64,000 nucleotides of DNA from Nemertoderma westbladi (taxonomy: Eukaryota > Xenacoelomorpha > Nemertodermatida > Nemertodermatidae): assembly GCA_032718475.1 (NCBI GenBank), contig JAUCBJ010005376.1, positions 1 through 64,000 on the forward strand. The letters run 5' to 3'. The position numbers and the translations under genes are program-made. A model generated the notes under the pieces. The model ran no database searches and was not told the DNA's origin. It saw only the letters and a program-made list of their open reading frames with translations. Position 1 is the stretch's first letter; each line of letters begins with the position of its first letter. Of the stretch, positions 33,065-44,398 are shown piece after piece.

Positions 33065-33607
33065 TGTTCGCGCTTTCAGACCTTTGGCAGTTTAACCCGC
33101 CAAATTAGAATGTCTTCTAGTCAGTTTGTTAAAGGATATATGCCCTTTATAATTAAACCTACTAGTGTACGACTAAAAAGCAGTACAGCACAAAATACTT
33201 CCAAGCCGTTCTTTCTTTGGCTCAAGACTGAATGTAAACACTGCACATAGGCATTGCGTCATTTCTCGGAAATTTTCTGTACAAGGAGCCACAAAAACGC
33301 TCTCATTGGCTGACTGAACTGAGAGACGCCGTAGAACAAAGGAAATCAACACGTATGAATGTCAGCTGTTAACTGTAGTCATAGTAACTACTGTTCAAGA
33401 GTAGCTATCACCCTTTTGCGTCACGAATTGCCATAGAATCATAAAATATGCCTTTCACAGTACACATACGGAGGAAATAGGTCTTAGATCCTCTAAAAAC
33501 ACCGATACAGCAATAATACGGTCTCTTACACTTATTAAATCAACTACAGAGTATTTTAATGTAAAAGATAATAAAAATAACGGGGCAATTCAGCAAAGGC
33601 TTTTACA
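33065..33607. mobile_element. Solo-LTR-like insertion in the BEL pol gene
   Basis: A 543-bp insert that starts TG and ends CA and is flanked by TATAG on both sides (33060-33064 and 33608-33612). On either side of it the conserved end of the RNase H motif and the family's following motif continue in phase once the insert and one TATAG are disregarded. It has no coding of its own. TG...CA ends and a 5-bp duplication fit a solo LTR of another element family; the internal part would have been lost by LTR recombination. No second copy of it lies in this window. Confidence 0.75.
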
Positions 33608-33612
33608 TATAG

Positions 33613-35382
33613 CTAGTAGAGGGGTAAGTCCAGACGACTTCGTTGAAATATATCAGGACTGTTGGTTCAAGGGACCACGTTTCCTCAGTCAACCAGTTGA
33701 CCAATGGGAGGGCAGCATGCGTGGTGGGAACCCAATGGGTGGTATAGAATTCCTAAAGAATGTGAGTTAAAGCAAATTAATACTAAACAGACAAGGTCGA
33801 AAGTTGTGAGCGCAACCGACATACAGAAATGCATTCCAGATTTAATTGGGCGATTTCTGCAACACTACAGTGATGTCACCAAATTGTTTCGAGTTGTGTC
33901 ATATTTTTTGATAAAAATACGCAGAATTCGACATAGACGATCAGGTAAGGTTAGCAACCTACCGGAATACAAACTTCGTAATGAATGCTTAGAGCAAGCT
34001 AAACTGAAAGTTTTGCTGCTGGTACAGCATGACGCCTATGGAAAATATACCGACGACATACGGACAGGTAAGTTACACAGAATACCTAGATCTTTAGCTG
34101 GATTGTGTCCATTCATTGTCTGATGATAACTTAATACGTATGAACACTCGAGTCGCTATTGTAAACACCGTAAGTTACCAGACAAGTAACCCTATAATTC
34201 TACCAGCAGGACACCATTTAGTGGGAATACTTGTAAGAAAAATTCACCAGGACTGTGCACGCATGGGCGTAGACTATGTGATAAATAAAGTAAGACAGCA
34301 ATACTGGATATCAGCATTGCGCCGTTTAGTAAAAGCCATATTACATTAATGTTTTATATGCCGTAAGCGACTAGCAAAACCAGGCAGCCAAATTATGGCG
34401 CCTCTACCGGCAGCAAGAGTTATCGAGTATTTACCTCCGTTTTCTCATACCGGCGTTGACTTGTTTGGTCCTTTCTACTTGGTCCGTGGGCGTGGCTCAG
34501 TGAAACACTTTGGAGTGATATTTACTTGCATGACGTCACGAGCAGTGGCCTTCTATTTATCGATAAACTACAGCGCAGATGCGTTATTGTGTGTCTTACG
34601 TAGATTCATTTGTCATTACGGGGGGGTCGAAAGATTTTACAGTGACCAAGGGACTCATTTTACAGGGGCCGAAACGGAGTTAGGAAAACTGTCTAGAAGA
34701 AGCAAGAGCTAAGAATATATCCACCAACGGAATTATGGCAAACAACTGGTGTTTTAATACGCCATCAGCGTCATGGCACGGTGGTGTATGGGAGAGATTA
34801 ATCAGGACGACTAAGGACTGTCTGCGATCAATGATTGAGACTCGTAACTTGAAACACAAATTGCTGTCCGAGGAAGTTATGAGGACCATGCTTGCAGAAA
34901 TTCAATTACTTATTAATGACAGACCTTTATGCGCCTTAACAGATGACGTAGACTCTTTCGACACTTTAACCCCAAATAATTTATTATTGCGAAGAAAAAT
35001 TGGTGTACCATTTCCAGCTCATTTTCCACACGAGATTTACAATGACGATGAACTTTTTCACTGTCGTAAGATGTGGACTTTGTCACAATTTTTGTCAAGT
35101 CAGTTCTGGTCCAAGTGGAAAGAGGTGTATGTGGACAGCTTAAAGCGACGACAAAAGTGGCTCAAAACTGAGCGCAACTTTGCTATTGGTGACTTAGTAC
35201 TGGTAATGGAACAGAACGTACGACGTCATGACTGGTGTGTCGGACGTATTGTGGACATAGTTCCAAGCGATGACGGGCTTGTGCGGACAGTTCATGTGAG
35301 GACAAAATCAACTGTATTGTGTCGCCCTATTAGGAAATTATGTTACTTAGAGGTGAGTATGGACAGCACTAATCATAAATAA
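33613..35382 (+). pseudogene. BEL integrase region, frameshifted
   Basis: This continues Pol after the insert, with lesions. The frame changes at about 33700-33735; 33735-34123 carries the linker. 34116-34349 holds the His-His part of the integrase zinc domain (GHHLVGILVRKIHQDC). An in-frame TAA at 34347 cuts it just before the Cys pair at about 34353-34364. 34395-34712 carries the first two catalytic Asp residues (THTGVDLFGPF-like context and FYSDQGTHF). A frameshift near 34685 precedes 34735-35382, with the catalytic Glu in HGGVWERLIR and a C-terminal basic domain. All domains are recognisable, but at least three lesions prevent one product. Confidence 0.88.
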
Positions 35383-36661
35383 ATAAAAAGACAGTTGGTA
35401 CATGGCTAATTAGTAAGTCCCCGCGTCATGAATATGTAAGTACTAAATATTTATATAAAATGTATGTATCAAAGTTATGTCGCTACTTCACACCTCCAAT
35501 ATAGCTACTTCACAGTGAAGAACCTCATCACACACTGAAATTACATTACACATGCCACACACATATACCACACAATACATACACTGCCGATAGAGTTGTT
35601 TGTGGGAACCCGACGGCGTTCTATTCGGCCTACAACTTTTTCAACGCGACGTCAATTCAATTTTCGCTATGAACTAACATTATTTAATAATTACCTACGT
35701 CGGCTCATATTTCCAAATTCATCAACCGTTCGGCGGCGCGGGTGCCCACCAGCTTCGGGTCTTCATCCGGAGGTTCTTTACTTCGAAGGGACCTTGTCAA
35801 ATACGGAATTCAATAATTGAATAATAATCGAAACGGAACCAGATATGTTTCTTTATTATTTGTTCAATAGGGAAGTAGAGTACAACCCAATTCTATTCCC
35901 TGATGAACATTTTTTAGAGGTTGCTTAATTAATAATTAAATGTTACTCGGCATTCATGCCTAAAAAGTTTTACTTCAGTCCTGATAAACTCGAACTGCCT
36001 ATTATTATTTATGTAATATTAATATCCGTGCAAATAATTAGTTTATCACAACACTAATACAATCTAGTGTATAGTGGGTAGTCTTTTGTCTTTATGTAAG
36101 TTTCACTATTACTGTATGTACGACAGAACATTTTTGTGTTTATGTAAGTTTCACTATTACTGTATGTACGACAGAACGTTTTTGTGTTTATGTAAGTTTC
36201 ACTATTGCTGTATGTACGACAGAACATTTTTGTGTTTATGTAAGTTTCACTATTGCTGTATGTACGACAGAATGTTTTTGTGTTTATGTAAGTTTCACTA
36301 TTACTGTATGTACGACAGAACGTTTTGTGTTTATGTAGGTTTCACTGTTATGTACAACATAAAGTTTTGTGTGTTATGTACGTTTCAATATGTTAGTTAA
36401 TATTATATGTACTGTAATTATAAGAGGTATCTGTATCTATATTTTAGTATGTACGACAGAATGAATCACATCCTGAATTATTATATATATTTTCAGATCA
36501 GATATCCTATATTTTAAAAATAAACCATTTTTTCAAAATTGGAACTGATTGTTTCTCTTATTTTTTCTATCTTTGTTTTATGACATAATAATAGTGCCTA
36601 CTGTTGTGAACCGATTTGCTTCGTAATCTATCCTGTACACATCAGGAAAGATTAGGGGGAC
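35383..36661 (+). other. BEL 3' non-coding region with 48-bp repeats
   Basis: Between Pol and the 3' LTR. At about 36090-36345 a 48-bp unit (with GTTTCACTATTACTGTATGT and ACGACAGAAC) repeats five times; because 48 is divisible by three it makes a periodic but meaningless frame. A 74-codon frame at 35596-35820 has no recognised domain. The region ends in a polypurine tract (36644-36660). Confidence 0.7.
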
Positions 36662-38083
36662 TGTACACGGTTCCATTTACTTAGTTTCTGCAAACAAAAA
36701 TGGCCATACGGATGATTTAGATCAGCAGAACTTCTGTGCAATATTATATATTTGGGGATAGTTCTTTTTACAGAACAGAGCAGAACACAGTAGAACACAG
36801 CAGAACACAATAGAATACAGGCGGAACATAGGCGAACACAGCTGTAATTAAAATCTACACCAAAAAATAACACACTTGGGAAAGTACCGGACTTAATCAT
36901 ACAACTGTAAGATGTCAATTACATATTTAAATTAAATGGCGGTTTTCCATATCCTCCAAAATAAATTACCTGATCAGAGTTGCCCGATCAGCTGTTCGGT
37001 TAGGCCTGTACCTGTTACTAGTCCAGCAGTCTGCCTGTCAGCCTGTTCCAGTACTGCAGTAGGCCTAGTGCTGTAGAGACATGTACAGACTGACAGACTG
37101 TACATTGTACAGACAGACAGATGTAGGCATTTACCGGCAATTACCGGGCACAGTGTAGAGTATATTACCAATGTACTGATGTAGGCCTACTCAGCTACCG
37201 GTACTGTACTGCTGTAGAACTAACCAACTCTCCATGCAGCCATGGTTACAGGATAATGAGAAGTAATTTATTTTGGAGGATATGGAAAACCGCCATTTAA
37301 TTTAAATATGTAATTGACATCTTACAGTTGTATGATTAAATCCGGTATTTTCCCAAGTGTGTTATTTTTTGGTGTAGATTTTAATTACAGCTGTGTTCGC
37401 CTATGTTCCGCCTGTATTCTATTGTGTTCTGCTGTGTTCTACTGTGTTCTGCTGTGTTCTGTAAAAAGATATATCCAATATTTGGGGCCCCATTGGATCA
37501 GTTATTGCATTTAGTTGCCCCTATAAAAGACTACTTCGTCTTCTTAATGCTTTATGACAGTATTATATCAGGCGCTGATCCAATGTAACCCCCCTTGTGT
37601 AACTGTTATAATGTTGTGCAGTGCATACATATTACTTTATTGAGTTGGCCTGTAATCTATCCTAAGTGATTTGTAGTGTAACTGCCAATGGGATTGCTTA
37701 GTGAGCAACCAGCTGGAGTGAATTGATTACCACATTGTTCTTTGTACATTTCTGCATATTTAAGGCAGTGTAGTTAATATCCCGGCAGTCACCTAGAGTC
37801 ATTTACGGTAACGATATTATTAGGTGTTTACCCGTTTATACTGGGAGCACAAATTCTTATGATTGTTATTCATATTATATTATTATTAGAATATACTATC
37901 TCTAATCTGAATTCTCTCTTTTATAATTTGTTAACAACCATGCATAAAATGGAAACAGCGTTCCCGGGAGAGCTCCTATTCCTCACCGATAGATCCTTAG
38001 CCCCAATCTAGTTTCTGCTGCTAGCCGATCAACTCAATTCTTTCCCTTTCAAAAAACTCACGAACCTAACGCATTCGTGTACA
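36662..38083 (+). repeat. BEL 3' LTR, interrupted
   Basis: The LTR is 36662-36755 plus 37478-38083, matching the 5' LTR 25839-26544 with only scattered differences and a small indel near 37515. The interruption is the foldback element at 36756-37477. Confidence 0.9.
36756..37477. mobile_element. Foldback element inside the BEL 3' LTR
   Basis: About 722 bp with inverted arms of roughly 200 bp, 36756-36968 against 37262-37476. The outer ends are rich in CAGAACACAG-type units and the arms contain AAATGGCGGTTTTCCATATC. The 8-mer ATATTTGG lies on both sides (36748-36755 and 37478-37485), and the 5' LTR shows the empty site. The non-coding loop is GC-richer. An 8-bp duplication fits hAT, P or Merlin mobilisation; no transposase is present to decide. 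Confidence 0.82.
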
Positions 38084-38156
38084 CAAATAATGCAAATTAA
38101 TTCCAACTAAATAAAATTTTGAAATTTCACGGCTTTTGTGAGGATATAATTCTATA
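38084..38156 (-). repeat. Left terminal repeat of outer element, part 2
   Basis: 38084-38088 is the second CAAAT of the BEL target duplication. 38089-38156 completes the 928-bp terminal repeat and matches 46363-46430. Confidence 0.85.
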
Positions 38157-38754
38157 CCGCTCCATGAAAACAGGATATTATCATGCATAAAATATACGGT
38201 TTTCACCAATAATTACAAATCAAATTATGAAATACTTGGAGCGTACCTACATATTTACAAACTAAATCTCAAACAATAATGCTGCCTTCTACGTAATAAT
38301 TTGGTACATAAAATAATTAGAAATTCGAGCTTTACATATTTAAGGCTTTAATAAGTAAATACAATTTCCAAAATAAATCTAAATTAAATTCACCAAATAT
38401 AAATCTATTGCCTCTCAAATATTGCATAAATTCAAAATAATTACAAATACAAATACTGCTTTATATAAAATATAAATTGCATAATATTCGAAAATAACTG
38501 CAAATACAATTCACTTTCGTTCCTAAATATAAACAATTCCACTTTCGTACCTAAATATAAATTGCATAAGTTCGGAATAATTACAAATATAAATCTTTCT
38601 TTTATATAAAATAGAAATTGCCTAAATATAAATTGCATAAGAGGCATAAATTGCATGTTCAGATTTTACATAAAATAAATCCTTATAAATCGCTAATAAA
38701 ATGAAATCATAAGAAAGGCTCGCGAGTCTTCCGTCCACCCTTTTGCCTTCCATT
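38157..38754. other. AT-rich 3' non-coding region of outer element
   Basis: AT-rich, with irregular repeats of AAATATAAATTGCATAA-like and TTCCACTTTCGT-like units between 38440 and 38660. No gene is seen. No strong polypurine tract was found next to the terminal repeat. Confidence 0.55.
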
Positions 38755-39549
38755 TCACCGCTTTGTAGATTGAGCTCTGCCGCGTCCTCGAAAACTGCGT
38801 ATAGGCGACTTTGCTCGTAATATGGGACTTGTGGGGCGAGTCACTAGTTTACCTTGGACGTTGGGAGACGGTGCGACCATTTCCTCACAGGCTCGCCTCT
38901 TAGTAAACCCAAATCCTCGTCCGATTCCTCGTGACCGACCGGTTGGTTCTACCATTGGCAAAACGTCTGGGAACGCGCTGGAAGCGGACAGTGCAGACCC
39001 AAGAGAAACTTGCACCTCCTTTTGATCGGCTGGTATGTGTCCCAATCCTCCTCGCGGTTCTCTGGGAAGTGACACCGTGTCTCGAGTAACTCGAATAGTC
39101 GGCTCAAATCCCTTTCGTTCTTCAATGTTAATAGTTTTCTTCAATTGTTGGCTCACTTTCTGAGCTCGTATGATCCTGTGCTGTCCGTCCTCCCGAGGGT
39201 GACGTGCAGATGGTGCAACCGGAGTGGCTGGTATGTCGGTCGCCTCTAGGATCTCCTCTTCCTCGAATACGCTCGACCGTATGCGTTTATGGTAGAAGGC
39301 GGCTCGGTACGCCCAAGCTACTGTCAACCAAGCTCCCTTATTTCGCTTTTCGGTTCGAAAACGATCAAATTCACCATACGTGATACGATTAACGACTTTC
39401 TGGAAGTTCCAAGTATTTTTATTGTCGGGATGAATCTGTAACAAATATTCTCGCACAACCCTGAATCCACTATCATGAGGCAAAATGTCAACTACCTCTA
39501 TTAATTCGTCATATTGCGGCATAGCGGAGATATATCCTTCCGACATCAT
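38755..39549 (-). pseudogene. C-terminal segment of the exonuclease-associated gene
   Basis: A 264-codon minus-strand frame. It begins MMSEGYISAMPQYDELIEVV and has a mixed helical N-terminal half (ILPHDSGFRVVREYLLQIHP) and a basic, Arg/Ser/Pro-rich C-terminal tail ending near RGRGRAQSTKR, which looks disordered and RNA- or DNA-binding. A frameshift at about 39555 separates it from the Cys-rich segment upstream, so it is probably the end of one long decayed gene. I recognise no family. Confidence 0.5.
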
Positions 39550-39560
39550 GGTTTGAGGAT

Positions 39561-40023
39561 TTACCGCCCAAAAATCCGAGGTGTGCTCTCATCGGGAATC
39601 GTCTTCTTTTTAGCCGATACATGTTCGTCAGCTAAATCTTCCCAATTATCAAACAGTTTTCTCACGAGTTTCACAGACTCGTGTTCATATGGTATGTCTC
39701 TCAACTGACATTCAGATGCTCGATGTCCCTTTATATTGCAGTATGAGCATTGTGCCATAAATCTCCAGCAAGTATAAAACGTATGGGACACCTGGTCTCC
39801 ACACCATCCACAAATCAGTTGAGTCGTAGTAATATGTTTTCCGCTACATTTCGTTGAGTGATGTACAGCGACGCCACATTTACCACACATCGTATTAGCA
39901 GGGTACCACACTCGCTCATATATAAGGTCTCCAATTGGTCGAGCGCTTCCTCCCACACTATAGTCATAATCGTCTGGATCTACAGGTTGGTATGTTTCAG
40001 AAGGTTGTATACAAACTACAGCA
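39561..40023 (-). pseudogene. Cys/His-rich segment (tandem zinc-finger-like)
   Basis: A minus-strand frame open from about 40023 with a dense series of Cys/His pairs: CGKCGVAVHHSTKCSGKH, ICGWCGDQVSHTFYTC and CSYCNIKGHRASEC. The last fits a CX2CX4HX4C zinc knuckle, the first two are less canonical. Such clusters in retroelement proteins bind nucleic acid. It is joined to the upstream segment by a frameshift at about 40020. No assigned family. Confidence 0.6.
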
Positions 40024-40435
40024 TCTGTTGCTTCAAGTTGAAGAATCTCCGTCTGAGATTTCTTCGGAAGATTCTTTCGATCTCGAGAAGTTCCTCCAGA
40101 GGGTCATTGATAATCGTCGTTGCATCAGAATCATCACCTAGGTGACTGATAGGCGCGCGCGTCTGCCGTGATTCGTCTGTAACTTCTACGATACTTTCTC
40201 CTTCATAGGGTAACATTGTAAACATAGATGGTCTTTCGATAAGAGATCCCGCACAGCAAAGATACACGTCTCGAAATATACTAAATCCTGCTCGAGTAAA
40301 GGCATTGCACTGGGCGTCGGAATTGTAGAAGGGTTCGAGAAATCGTCTAAACATGTCAGTATGAATTCTCCCTTCCTCGTAGAACGTATGTCCTTCTCCG
40401 AGACAAAGTGGATGTCTTTTAAGAGTCCGAGACAC
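40016..40435 (-). pseudogene. Middle segment of the exonuclease-associated gene
   Basis: A 139-codon minus-strand frame in the same phase as the exonuclease-like segment upstream and separated from it by a single in-frame stop at 40469-40471. It contains DMFRRFLEPFYNSDAQCNAF and an acidic stretch, then a basic helix (IERIFRRNLRRRFFNLKQQM). No recognised domain; interpreted as part of the same decayed gene. Confidence 0.5.
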
Positions 40436-40468
40436 AATGTCGGCGATTAAGCAAACATTCGCTGATGA

Positions 40469-41010
40469 CTATATCGCTAAATAATATTGTAGTACTGCTC
40501 TTGGAGGTGACGTAATAGCCCAATACACGCATCCTCTCCATTTTAGTTGTGATTCAAACTCATTTATATCTGGAGTATCACCTTCTCCATATGTCTCAAT
40601 ATACTTTGTTCTTTTACTTTCCTTGTAATCCCAATTAAACATCAGGTAAGAAATGTATCCCGTTCCGGTCTTTTGAGTATCATACTCCCGGAAAAATCCT
40701 TGTTCTATAGACCATAATATAAGAGGTCGAGTGTCGACGTAAGGTGTCGGTAATCTGTCGTCACTGTCCGACATGCCGGCAAAGTCGCTAATTAAATCCT
40801 CTCTCACTCCTGATCCGATTTTTACAACAGTTTTGTCTAAAATAATGTTTCTCACCATCTTCGGTAACATTCTAGCATCAATGTTGCAGGCCTGGTCCAT
40901 CTTCTTCACGATGTTGGTAATGAGATGGTGCCACTTAGTATCACTGCGTGCGGCAGTGATTGTCTGAGCTTTGGCAATGCGTTCGACGCGTTGTGTTCTG
41001 GTTTCGTTCT
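40469..41010 (-). pseudogene. 3'-5' exonuclease-like domain segment
   Basis: A minus-strand frame open from about 41010 to the stop at 40469. It includes SDTKWHH, NIDARMLPKMVRNIILDK, then TVVKIGSGVREDL, which fits motif II of DEDD 3'-5' exonucleases (K-(I/V)-G-x-x-x-x-x-D-L), followed by PYVDTRPLILWSI, like the VDT segment often seen next in that fold. Motif I is not visible here: the Gag-like frame ends nearby and the junction between the two is unclear. The same motifs in the same order occur at 23180-23360 on the plus strand, so this is a real protein family present twice. The enzymatic assignment is inference. Confidence 0.55.
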
Positions 41011-42641
41011 GTGGTAATCGGTCTTTGGTCCCTTTCCCAGGCTATCCTCGCTATAGACTGGGTCTGTTATTAATTCGGCTTCATAGTTCAAGAAGCTCGA
41101 CATTTCTTCTAAACCCGGTTCCGCACCCTTCTTAAAGCGATTTTTCTCCACTTATTACGCATCCAGATCAGCAGTGCCTGTGCTATCGTGGTGATGTTGT
41201 TAGACGCGTTGAGTTCGTATGGTGCGTCTAGCGTCTTTAGTACGATTAGCGCCTTCTCAACCTTGTTCGCAAACGTCTTTATGCTAACGGGATTATCCTG
41301 TAGGCCACCCGATGTTATACCTCTCAGGGTCTGCCGGATGATCTTGGCCGGGTGCCCGTACTCCCTGTCTAATGCCCGCCATGCTGTTGTGAAGCCGCCC
41401 TCGATGCGCTGGTATTGCCTCACAATATCATATGCTGGGCCTCCTGTATATACTTGTAGATACTTTAGGCACTTTGTTAGTATTTCGTTTCTATACATGC
41501 GCCGAAACTGTAGGTATTCTTCCGGCCTACTTCCATCGAATTTAAACGGTTCCACAGGTGGTAACTCGATCCTGGTTTTTAAGGCATCGATTAATGTAGC
41601 CATTCCCATCGCTTGCGCTTCCAATGGGTTCGATGGATGCTGTATAGGTTCTCCCGTTGGGTGCGGTCCGTTCGTCCTGTCTGATGCTTTTCTTTGACTT
41701 GGATATATCATTGGGGGTAGCGGCCCCCTCCATATTTCAGTGTCGCAGGATCTATTCTCATCCAAGGGGTTCGATGTTCTTATCCCTATTGGGGTATATT
41801 GTTGATATTGTGATGGGGGAATGTCACCCTGCCCACCCCCCCCCCCCCCCACCGGTATGTTTGGTATAGGGGTTGATGTTAATATATTGGGGCCCATGCA
41901 CCTATCCGCAATAATTCTCCCCTCCCCTGGGTATATGTTATGTCCTTGCATGCTGTAGTCATACTGCTGTGCTGGTACCGGTATAGGCCTATCTATTTCT
42001 GGCCTACCTGCCGGTATATACTCCGTGACCTCCTGGTTTAATCCCGTTGTTCGCGCTATCCTATCACCTACATTATCTCTCTCAGCATGGCCTATGGTAT
42101 GTGCAGTAAGGCCTACAGTATGTCCTGCAGTCTGTATGTGTCGCTCGGGATAAAAGTTTAACCTTCTCGAATAATCCTCCCCGCGGCTACCGTATTCTCG
42201 ATCGGTAGGTATATCCCGTCGGGAAGTTTCTCTTCGACCCCCTCTACTGCTCTCGTCCTCGTACCGGTACATCCCGTACCCCCCTCTCAACACGTAGTAC
42301 GCCTCCTCAGGTTGCGTTTCTCCGGGACGACGGCAATCTCCCGAATTTCGACCCCACTGACTCTCCGTCTCCATCTCTACTACCGACGGCTCACTATCCG
42401 TCCTCGCTCTCCTGTCGTTCGCGACGACACTTCTTCTACTCTCTTCCCTTCTTCTCTCCGTAATGCAGTATCCCCGTTCGTGAGATCTCTCGTCGACCTC
42501 CCGGTTAAACTCCACTGTTCTTCTTCCCTCTTCTGATTGGGCTCGACGTTTCGTCGCTCGCCCTCTCGCGACGTCAACCTGTCTCTCTCTGGGCGATCGC
42601 ACACCGCTGGAGATACTCGCAATCCCCCTACTATTCTCCAT
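41010..42641 (-). pseudogene. BEL-type Gag of the outer element
   Basis: A 510-codon minus-strand frame (42641-41109) with a highly charged Arg/Glu-rich first half and a BEL Gag-like domain (DUF1759 type) at the end: EPFKFDGSRPEEYLQFRRMY, GGPAYDIVRQY and AWRALDREYGHPAKIIRQ. Homology to the nested BEL Gag resumes in another frame after about 41150, with PGLEEMSSFLNYEAELI against PGLRQLVAFLEEESDVL, so a frameshift lies near 41130. In BEL elements a zinc knuckle and protease should follow; here the exonuclease-like gene follows instead. Confidence 0.75.
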
Positions 42642-42751
42642 CGCCGGGTGCTGCGGTTAACCTAATTCGCCCCACGCATTATCCGCCGACGCCTGTGGGT
42701 CATTCTTTGCCCCCCCCCCCCTCTCGCCGCTAATCTCTCATTGTGGGGCTC

Positions 42752-43393
42752 CTATAGCCCCCCCCCCCCCCCCCCCCCCCCCCGCTCGCCACCTATCACT
42801 CCACCGCCTCTTACTTCACTTCTACACCCCTCTCTAGTCGACACACTAACCCTACTGCGGCTGGGTCTATTCACCCCCGCCTCTCCCTCTACTACTGTGT
42901 GGCCTACCAGGCCCGCCACTTCCTGCCTACTAACTACGTGGCCTACCAGGCCCTCATTGGGTTGACTCAACCCCGCCACTTCCTGCCTACTAACTACGTG
43001 GCCTACCAGGCCCTCATTTGTCAGGCTATGCACGTCCGCCACGTTCATATTAATAGCACCATCACCAGTATTATCTGTTAAATCAATTAAATCCTCCAAA
43101 TCAATTAAATTATTTTGCACGCCTAAATTAGAAACGGGATTATTTTGTTCGTTCGAAATAAGATTATTTGAATTATTTTGCGTAATTCTATTATTTGAAT
43201 TATTTTGTAAATTCAGATTTAGATTATTTGAATTATTTTGCGTAATTATATTATTTAAATTATTTTGTAAATTCGAATTTAGATTATTATTTAAGTTACT
43301 TTCTACATTTATATTGAAGCCGTTCGGATTTAAATTACTACTATCGGACAAAATGTTATCTCCTGCAATGAAAGTTTGATTAGGGTTATCCAC
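42752..43393 (-). pseudogene. Asn-rich N-terminal segment of the outer element Gag
   Basis: A 213-codon minus-strand frame starting MDNPNQTFIAGDNILSDSSN, dominated by Asn/Leu tracts (NLNNNLNSNLQNNLNNI), then a duplicated unit (NEGLVGHVVSRQEVAGL, twice) and a glycine run encoded by a C homopolymer. It lies upstream of and in the same direction as the Gag domain and is probably a low-complexity part of the same precursor. Homopolymer runs at 42711-42722 and 42758-42783 break the frame and are prone to length error. Confidence 0.5.
42758..42783. repeat. C homopolymer of about 26 bases
   Basis: Uninterrupted C-run between two Gag segments, with a further C-run at 42711-42722. Its length is likely variable and it may explain the frame break between the segments. 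Confidence 0.85.
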
Positions 43394-43419
43394 TACGGTA
43401 CTATTAATATTAACGTCCT

Positions 43420-44398
43420 CTACTGTATTATTATTATTACCCCCCCCCCCCCGCCCACACGGTCACACCAGTCCTGGGTCTGTCGTGCGGTCCCTGTAAG
43501 TGGGGCATTAATAAACGTTTCCCTAACTCCTGGCTCCTCGTAAATACTCGAGCCAGCCTCGCTCTCTGACAGCCCCATCTGCGCCAGTTCCAGTCTGCGC
43601 CTCTGTTTGGCTTGATATTGCATAAGCCCCCTCAACCGGGCGTGCATATTATCTCGCACACGCTTCCCCGTTGCCTCTCTCTCCCAGTCCTCCCGCATAC
43701 TCTGCTCGGCCAATTCCGCCTCTCTCACAACCCTCTCCAGTCGTCTCGCCTCGCGCTCTTTTTGCTCACTCTGCTTTCTCGCCTCACGCTCTTCACATCT
43801 ATTCTGCTCTCTCGCCTCACTCTCCGCCTCGCTTTTCTTGATCCTTCCTTTCTATCCTCCCTATTTCCTTGCACTCCTTAAAACTTCTCGCGACCTTTTC
43901 GGCTCTCTCTCTGTTCTCTCTAGCCAGTTCTTTCTCCTTCTCTATTAACGCACTCTCTTCCTCTAACTGTCTCTCTAATTCTCTCTGGTCTAGGGCTGGC
44001 AGATCGAGCTGGCACGCCAGATCTATTTCCATCACCCGTCTTACTTTCGCGGAGGATGTAGCAGACTTATCGGTCGCAACGTACTCCCTCCGCCTTCCTG
44101 TCCTACTAACTTTCCCCCGCCTCCCAGAATTTTCTCCAACCGACGAGACCGAATCCTCAGGGTTAACCTCGGATTCGCCCTCCTGCGGTCCCCTCCAACC
44201 CACTAATTTTATTCCCCGGGCATCGACTAAGTATGGCCCTATGTACACTACACCAGGCTCCATACCCCTACATTCCCATAGTTCAAACAGTTCACTGGCA
44301 ACCCCTCTCGCTCTCTCATCGGCTAGTTCTCCCTGCCCAAAGCGCACTAAGTAATCAAAATGTTTGTTCGACTCACCTAGCCGCTTCTCTAGCTTCAC
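43420..44398 (-). pseudogene. Coiled-coil N-terminal segments of the outer element Gag
   Basis: Two minus-strand frames, 44398-43817 (193 codons) and 43728-43420 (102 codons), separated by a short frame break. The first starts MKLEKRLGESNKHFDYLV and ends in a long Glu/Arg/Lys coiled coil (LERQLEEESALIEKEKELAR). The second continues the charged helix (MREAELAEQSMREDWEREAT). The nested BEL also has a long charged coiled coil before its Gag core, which supports reading these as the start of this Gag. A C-run at 43441-43452 interrupts it. Confidence 0.5.

Larger units (their letters stand above)
25839..38083 (+). mobile_element. BEL/Pao LTR retrotransposon, nested and itself interrupted
   Basis: The element starts TGTACACGG and ends GTGTACA, with the 5-mer CAAAT on both sides (25834-25838 and 38084-38088). 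The uninterrupted target is visible at about 46354. The LTRs are 25839-26544 (706 bp) and 36662-38083 (about 700 bp plus a foldback insert). A purine-rich tract (36644-36660) precedes the 3' LTR. Pol order is protease, RT, RNase H, integrase, and the Gag homology and 5-bp target fit BEL/Pao. The LTRs differ at few positions, suggesting a recent insertion, yet the coding region carries two in-frame stops, frameshifts and an inserted solo LTR. Confidence 0.93.

Noticed and set aside
33065-33108. Native C-terminus of BEL RNase H
   Set aside because: These codons belong to the inserted TG...CA segment; the family motif continues after 33612.
36074-36400. Small Cys-rich secreted protein
   Set aside because: The frame is a 48-bp tandem repeat read in phase; it lies in the BEL 3' non-coding region.
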